Assembly (NCBI GenBank): GCA_016934225.1
Contig: JAFGTH010000233.1
Coordinates: 1 to 10,400, forward strand
Source: Lentisphaerota bacterium
GTDB taxonomy: Bacteria; Verrucomicrobiota; Kiritimatiellia; UBA8416; JAFGTH01
DNA length: 10,400 bases
Direction: 5' to 3'
The notes under the pieces are model-generated. The model was given only the letters and a program-made list of their open reading frames with translations, ran no database searches and was not told where the DNA came from. A program made the translations under genes and the position numbers. Positions 6,916 to 10,400 of this stretch are shown here, piece after piece; position 1 is the first letter of the stretch; every line of letters starts with the position of its first letter.

Positions 6916-9159
6916 TTATTCGTGCTGCTGATCAATAGTATCATATTCGATATGAGAATCGCCGCGAAGTCGGGCTTGAAGACCGGTGCGACGCAGGCGA
7001 ATTTCATTGTTTCCTATAGCCATTTGCACGGCTTTTGTTGAGCCGACCAGACATGCCAATTTGCGGCCGCGTGTCAGAGCTGTGTAGAGCAAATTGCGCT
7101 GAAGCAGTTTGTAGTGTTGCGTTGCCAGCAGAATAACAACGGACGGATATTCGCTTCCCTGTGATTTATGAATGGAGCATGCGTATGCATGAACCAGTTC
7201 GTCGAGATCAGAAAAGTCATATTTGATCCGGCGCCCGTCAAAATCAACAGTAAGCTCCTGGTCTGTCTGGTCGGCGGTGGAAATCAAACCAATATCGCCA
7301 TTGAAAATATCCTTATCGTAGTTATTGCGTATTTGCATGACTCTGTCGCCAATACGATATTTGCGTCCGAACCGCTCGATACATTCTCCTGTTGGATTCA
7401 ATGCATTCTGGAGAATGGCGTTGAGATTATCGGCGCCTAGCATGTTTTTGCGCATAGGCGTAAGCACCTGCACGTCGGTCATTGGATTGAATCCGAACTT
7501 TTTTGGTATGCGATCCGTTACCAGGTTCAGCATATTGGCAATGACCTGATCAGGGTTTTGAGATTCGATGAAAAAGAAATCAGACTTATCGTCGTTTGAG
7601 ATTTCGAGCCGTCCGCCGTTGTTGATCCGATGCGCGTTTCTGACTATCAATCCGCCTGTTTCCTGTCTGAATATCATGTCGAGTTTCATGCAGGGAATTG
7701 AATCGGACGCAATGAGATCACGCAGCACATTTCCGGGGCCTACGCTTGGCAGTTGGTCGGTATCACCGACGAGCACCAGGCACGCCTCGCCTGGTAACGC
7801 GCTGAGAAAGTCGTACATGAGCCGGACGTCTATCATTGATACCTCGTCCAGAATAAAAACGTCGCTTTTGAGCAGATTGCCCGGCCCATGTTCAAAACGG
7901 CCCAGTTTGGGTATGAATCTCAGCATCCTGTGGATGGTTTTTGCTTCATGCAAAGTGGCTTCTTCCATCCGTTTGGCGGCACGCCCAGTCGGGGCGGCAA
8001 GGGAAACAGTCAGTTTTCTTGCTCCGAATATATCCACAAGCGCCCTGATTATTGTCGTTTTTCCTACACCCGGTCCGCCCGTCATGATGGATACTTTCTC
8101 GCTCAACGCCATGGCCAGCGCCTCTGCCTGTTTTGGCGCGAAACTGATGTTCATCCGTTGTTCGGCCCATGGGACGGCCTTGTCTGCGACAATTGGTTTG
8201 AAAGAACAAGGCGTGGTCAGAAGCTCGTTAATCTTGTTGGCGATTCCAACCTCGGCCGCATGTATTGGGGCAAGGTAAATTTTGTTCATGTCATTGATGA
8301 GATATCCCATGTCCAGCTCGTATTTGAGTGCCGATGTGAGTGTCTCAACCGGTATTTCTAGAAGCGCCTCTGCATGAAGCAGCAATTCGGGTTCCGAACA
8401 GAAGCAGTGTCCCTCCTCGGTCATTGTCCTTAATATGTGTTCAAGTCCGGCTCTCGCCCGTAATTCCGAATTCATGGGCATGCCGATGCTGATAGCGACT
8501 TCATCCGCGGTTTTGAAGCCGATTCCCCATATTTCGCCTGCGAGTCGGTATGGATTCTCTCTTATGATGTTGATTGCATCGGATCCGTAGTAACGGTAAA
8601 TACGGGCCGACTGCGCGTTTCCGATGCCGTGGCCCTGCAAAAAGATCATGATATCACGCACGCCCTTCTGTTCGATCCATGATTCTTTGATTCGCTGTCG
8701 GCGAATTGGTCCGATCCCTTCAATTTCTTCAAGCCGTTTCGATTCCTTTTCGATAATGCGCAGTGTGTCTTTGCCAAAAGCCTGTACCAGTCGTTGTGCA
8801 TTGACTTTGCCGATGCCGCGGATCATTCCGCTTGCAAGATATCGTTCGATGCCTTTGGCCGATGTCGGCGGTATGCAAGTGATAACAGATGCTTGAAATT
8901 GGTAACCATGCCGTTGATGTCTGACCCATTCACCTGTGGCTTCCAGCGTTTCTCCAATCCATAACGCCGGGCAGTTCCCCACGACGGTGATGGGGGAATC
9001 CATATCAGGAGATTTAACAGTACAAACAGTGTAGCCGGTTTCTTCCGACCGGAAAACGATGTTCTCAACAATGCCGATGATTTGGTGCTTTCCCTGGACG
9101 TCTTTGTTGGGTTCAGGCGCTTTCTTTTTCTGTCGCTGCCAGTCGTCTTTCTTATACAT
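6916..9159 (-). CDS. recD2: RecD2-type SF1B DNA helicase
   Basis: From the ATG at 9159 this is 747 residues, the usual size for RecD2, the stand-alone 5'-3' helicase that works without RecB and RecC in DNA repair and fork maintenance. Residues about 26-110 form an N-terminal beta-rich domain (QIIGIVENIVFRSEETGYTV). Helix-hairpin-helix motifs follow at 115-155 (RGIGKVNAQRLV, EGIGPIRRQRI) and near 225 (WGIGFKTADEVA). Helicase motifs are complete: FAPKQAEAL, Walker A GGPGVGKTT (361-369), Walker B ILDEVSMID (about 434-442), LVGDTDQLPSVGPGN, IFRQ, HKSQGSEYP (about 664-672) and YTALTRGRK (about 691-699). An upstream in-frame TTG at 9210 would add 17 residues, but it would lie upstream of the candidate promoter and AAGGAG sits 10 bases before the ATG. 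No recB or recC lies nearby. It diverges from the subtilase gene. Confidence 0.95.
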   Translation of the reverse strand: MYKKDDWQRQKKKAPEPNKDVQGKHQIIGIVENIVFRSEETGYTVCTVKSPDMDSPITVVGNCPALWIGETLEATGEWVRHQRHGYQFQASVITCIPPTSAKGIERYLASGMIRGIGKVNAQRLVQAFGKDTLRIIEKESKRLEEIEGIGPIRRQRIKESWIEQKGVRDIMIFLQGHGIGNAQSARIYRYYGSDAINIIRENPYRLAGEIWGIGFKTADEVAISIGMPMNSELRARAGLEHILRTMTEEGHCFCSEPELLLHAEALLEIPVETLTSALKYELDMGYLINDMNKIYLAPIHAAEVGIANKINELLTTPCSFKPIVADKAVPWAEQRMNISFAPKQAEALAMALSEKVSIMTGGPGVGKTTIIRALVDIFGARKLTVSLAAPTGRAAKRMEEATLHEAKTIHRMLRFIPKLGRFEHGPGNLLKSDVFILDEVSMIDVRLMYDFLSALPGEACLVLVGDTDQLPSVGPGNVLRDLIASDSIPCMKLDMIFRQETGGLIVRNAHRINNGGRLEISNDDKSDFFFIESQNPDQVIANMLNLVTDRIPKKFGFNPMTDVQVLTPMRKNMLGADNLNAILQNALNPTGECIERFGRKYRIGDRVMQIRNNYDKDIFNGDIGLISTADQTDQELTVDFDGRRIKYDFSDLDELVHAYACSIHKSQGSEYPSVVILLATQHYKLLQRNLLYTALTRGRKLACLVGSTKAVQMAIGNNEIRLRRTGLQARLRGDSHIEYDTIDQQHE

Positions 9160-9181
9160 TCCGAACGGACTCCTTGAGGCG

Positions 9182-9210
9182 AATATAGCGGTCGTATCGC
9201 CGCGATACAA
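9182..9210 (-). promoter_or_regulatory. Candidate recD2 promoter
   Basis: On the minus strand TTGTAT (complement of 9205-9210) and TATATT (complement of 9182-9187) are exactly 17 bases apart. The -10 matches the consensus at 5 of 6 positions, the -35 at 3 of 6. The leader would be short, with AAGGAG close to its start and the ATG at 9159. A palindrome occupies part of the spacer and -35. Confidence 0.4.
9194..9208. promoter_or_regulatory. 15-bp palindrome in the recD2 promoter, candidate operator
   Basis: GTATCGC and GCGATAC are perfect 7-base inverted arms around one central C. The site lies between the predicted -10 and -35 of recD2 and overlaps the -35, the position expected for a repressor. 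No cognate regulator is encoded in the window. Confidence 0.45.
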
Positions 9211-9230
9211 GAGAGAAGGAATGGAACAGA

Positions 9231-9258
9231 GTTAAAAGAGGAACAGAACTCTTTTAAC
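9231..9258. repeat. Perfect 10-bp inverted repeat, candidate operator or hairpin
   Basis: GTTAAAAGAG (9231-9240) and CTCTTTTAAC (9249-9258) are exact complements separated by 8 bases. GGAACAGA is directly repeated at 9223-9230 and 9240-9247, one copy just outside the left arm and one overlapping its end and filling most of the loop. The arms are AT-rich and no T-run follows on either strand, so a terminator is unlikely; a protein-binding site between the divergent genes is more plausible. Confidence 0.6.
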
Positions 9259-9428
9259 AGAATAACAGGATCTACCAATTGGGGAAGAAAAGACAAATAT
9301 GGATCTTTTCCAATGTGTCATTAACGGTCAATTGATGAGTTTTGTAGTTCCTGCGTTGGCAATGGGTGAAGATCGCTATTTGTCGCCGTGAAGTGTCATG
9401 AAATAGCTGGAGAAACATCACGGAAATT

Positions 9429-9437
9429 TGCTAAAAT
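9429..9437 (+). promoter_or_regulatory. Candidate extended -10 for the subtilase gene
   Basis: TGC-TAAAAT has the TG extension and 5 of 6 consensus bases in the -10; no good -35 is present at 17 bases. TAAAAT also forms a small inverted repeat with ATTTTA at 9442-9447. The leader would be about 120 bases. Confidence 0.3.
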
Positions 9438-9563
9438 ACTCATTTTACAAGAGCGTTCAAACAGGATGTACGGGATTGTTATCAACAAGATGCGGCAGAA
9501 TTCGTGTCAACCGGTCGGCATACTGTCTGGAAAATTTGAATTGCCGAATCGAGGATCAATATT

Positions 9564-10400
9564 ATGCGATATCCTGCAAATCTGATGATTCTGATACTGC
9601 TCGTGTCGGCGGTTGGATTTGTCTCGCACACACATGGTGATCCCGGCACACAGACGCACTATAGGCAGGACCATATTATTGTAAGGTTTAAACCCAGGGA
9701 AACAACCGCGTTTGCGGCGGGTTGGGGCAAACATGCCTTGGAACGAGTTCTGCGTGAACTCGATTTGCCGAATGGCGCAACGTTAGAGTTGTCAAAATTC
9801 GCATTGTGGCTGCGGAACAAAAAAGCCCGCGAATTGGGTGTTGATGATCCGAGAGAATTGGGTGTTGATTTCACTCGATATTTCAGATTGCAATTACCGC
9901 CTGGCATGAGTCCTGAAGAATGTGTCGAACGACTGAAGAAACATCCGTTGGTCGAAGCCGTCGGCATGAATCCTATTGGAACCGGAGGACTTGTTCCGTT
10001 CGATCCGCAGCACGACACGCAATGGTATCTGCAAATTCCAGGGCCCACAGGTTGCATAAATGCCCCGGACGCCTGGGATATTACAACAGGGTCGAATAGC
10101 GTCATAGTCGCAGTACTGGACACAGGATGTGACACCAATCTTTTGGAATTTGCCGGTCGAACGGTTCCCGGATACGACATAATTCACATGGATGATGATC
10201 CTGCTGATGATCACGGACACGGCACGGCGGTTGCGGCCGTGCTTTGCGCTAACGCCAACAACGGAACAAACGGAGCTGGGGTTGACTGGCAATGCAAACT
10301 GATGCCGGTGAAGGTTCTGAACGAATACAACGGTGGGGATGCAGCGGATTGGGCTGACGGCATTGATTGGGCTGTGAGCAATGGAGCCAAAGTAATTAAC
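9564..10400 (+). CDS. Secreted S8 (subtilisin-like) serine protease, N-terminal part
   Basis: The frame is open from the ATG at 9564 to the right edge: 279 residues, C-terminus outside. GAGGA 8 bases upstream supports the start. Residues 1-25 look like a signal peptide (MRYP, then a hydrophobic LMILILLVSAVGFV). A propeptide follows: HIIVRFKP at about 37-44 and YFRLQLPPGMSPEECVERL ending in PLVEAVGMN near 137 resemble the fervidolysin-type N-terminal prodomain that folds and inhibits the protease. The catalytic domain begins near INAPDAWDITTG; catalytic Asp is D186 in VAVLDTGCD and catalytic His is H219 in DHGHGTAVAAVL. The Ser is beyond the window. The protein should act outside the cytoplasm. 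An 8-residue tandem duplication occurs in the propeptide. The gene diverges from recD2. Family assignment is firm; activity and substrate are open. Confidence 0.93.
   Translation, partial: MRYPANLMILILLVSAVGFVSHTHGDPGTQTHYRQDHIIVRFKPRETTAFAAGWGKHALERVLRELDLPNGATLELSKFALWLRNKKARELGVDDPRELGVDFTRYFRLQLPPGMSPEECVERLKKHPLVEAVGMNPIGTGGLVPFDPQHDTQWYLQIPGPTGCINAPDAWDITTGSNSVIVAVLDTGCDTNLLEFAGRTVPGYDIIHMDDDPADDHGHGTAVAAVLCANANNGTNGAGVDWQCKLMPVKVLNEYNGGDAADWADGIDWAVSNGAKVIN
9831..9869 (+). repeat. 24-base tandem duplication in the subtilase propeptide
   Basis: GAATTGGGTGTTGAT occurs at 9831-9845 and identically at 9855-9869, a 24-base period. It encodes ELGVDDPR followed by ELGVDFTR, so the duplication is in frame and adds eight residues to the propeptide. 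Confidence 0.85.

Larger units (their letters stand above)
9211..9563. other. Divergent regulatory interval between recD2 and the subtilase gene
   Basis: I see no convincing gene here. The interval holds the 10-8-10 inverted repeat at 9231-9258, four AACAG copies between 9225 and 9268, two 8-bp AATT-centred palindromes (CCAATTGG at 9275-9282 and TCAATTGA soon after 9327), and a candidate -10 for the subtilase. Two short overlapping open frames from about 9388 and 9428 run into the subtilase start without good ribosome sites or recognisable content. Confidence 0.5.

Noticed and set aside
7568..8278. 236-codon plus-strand open frame opposite recD2
   Set aside because: It lies wholly antisense to conserved helicase motifs; its translation has no recognisable domain.
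6916..9159. RecBCD subunit or anti-phage defence helicase
   Set aside because: Length, N-terminal domain and helix-hairpin-helix motifs match stand-alone RecD2; no recB, recC, nuclease or other defence gene is adjacent.
9231..9258. Intrinsic terminator at the 10-8-10 inverted repeat
   Set aside because: The stem is AT-rich, no T-run follows on either strand, and neither flanking gene ends there.
9223..9269. SOS (LexA) box before recD2 based on the CTGT/ACAG-like repeats
   Set aside because: The copies are direct, not spaced as CTGT-N8-ACAG, and no palindromic LexA-type arrangement fits.
9388..9585. 65-codon open frame (GTG start) upstream of and overlapping the subtilase start
   Set aside because: No ribosome site, no recognisable content, and it covers a region rich in regulatory repeats; a leader peptide cannot be excluded but is unsupported.
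9659..10180. 173-codon minus-strand open frame opposite the subtilase
   Set aside because: Antisense to the propeptide and catalytic Asp region of a clear protease; no motif of its own.
1..10400. Coordinated protease/protease-inhibitor system of the alpha-2-macroglobulin and the subtilase
   Set aside because: The two genes are about 6.5 kb apart, on opposite strands, with unrelated genes between them; shared localisation alone is not evidence of a system.

Overview
The window reads as ordinary bacterial chromosome with seven protein genes, two of them cut by the window edges. I see no CRISPR array, RNA gene, insertion sequence or prophage. Base composition is roughly balanced. The best lineage hint is the large alpha-2-macroglobulin at the left edge: its N-terminal motifs (a Gly/His-rich segment ending in RYVNSIERDRVRALQLM, and a Trp/Tyr-rich block) recall proteins of the Planctomycetes-Verrucomicrobia-Lentisphaerae group. 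That assignment is from memory and is tentative.

Layout. Positions 1-4767 are all minus strand: an isochorismatase-family cysteine hydrolase (4231-4767), then, 17 bases on, a phosphoglycerate-mutase-like metalloenzyme (3257-4213), then, after 143 bases, a secreted alpha-2-macroglobulin (start 3113) that leaves the window at position 1. A divergent interval (4768-4948) separates these from two plus-strand genes: a ComEB-type dCMP deaminase (4949-5416) and a DUF401 integral membrane protein (5527-6813). The latter converges on a minus-strand RecD2-type helicase (6916-9159). A 404-base divergent interval (9160-9563) carries three inverted repeats and candidate promoters. It is followed by the plus-strand start of a secreted S8 subtilase (9564 to the right edge).

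How the genes relate. The dCMP deaminase (supplying dUMP for thymidylate synthesis) and RecD2 (DNA repair or replication-fork processing) are housekeeping-type genes. The alpha-2-macroglobulin and the subtilase both act outside the cytoplasm, one as a probable protease trap and the other as a protease, but they are about 6.5 kb apart on opposite strands and nothing in the sequence links them. The hydrolase and metalloenzyme are tightly spaced and probably cotranscribed; their substrates cannot be read from sequence.

I found no convincing new multi-gene system. The most useful leads are regulatory: a 15-bp palindrome inside the predicted recD2 promoter and a perfect 10-8-10 inverted repeat just upstream of it. 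After those come the aromatic-rich block of the macroglobulin, the orphan metalloenzyme and the uncharacterised DUF401 transporter-like protein.
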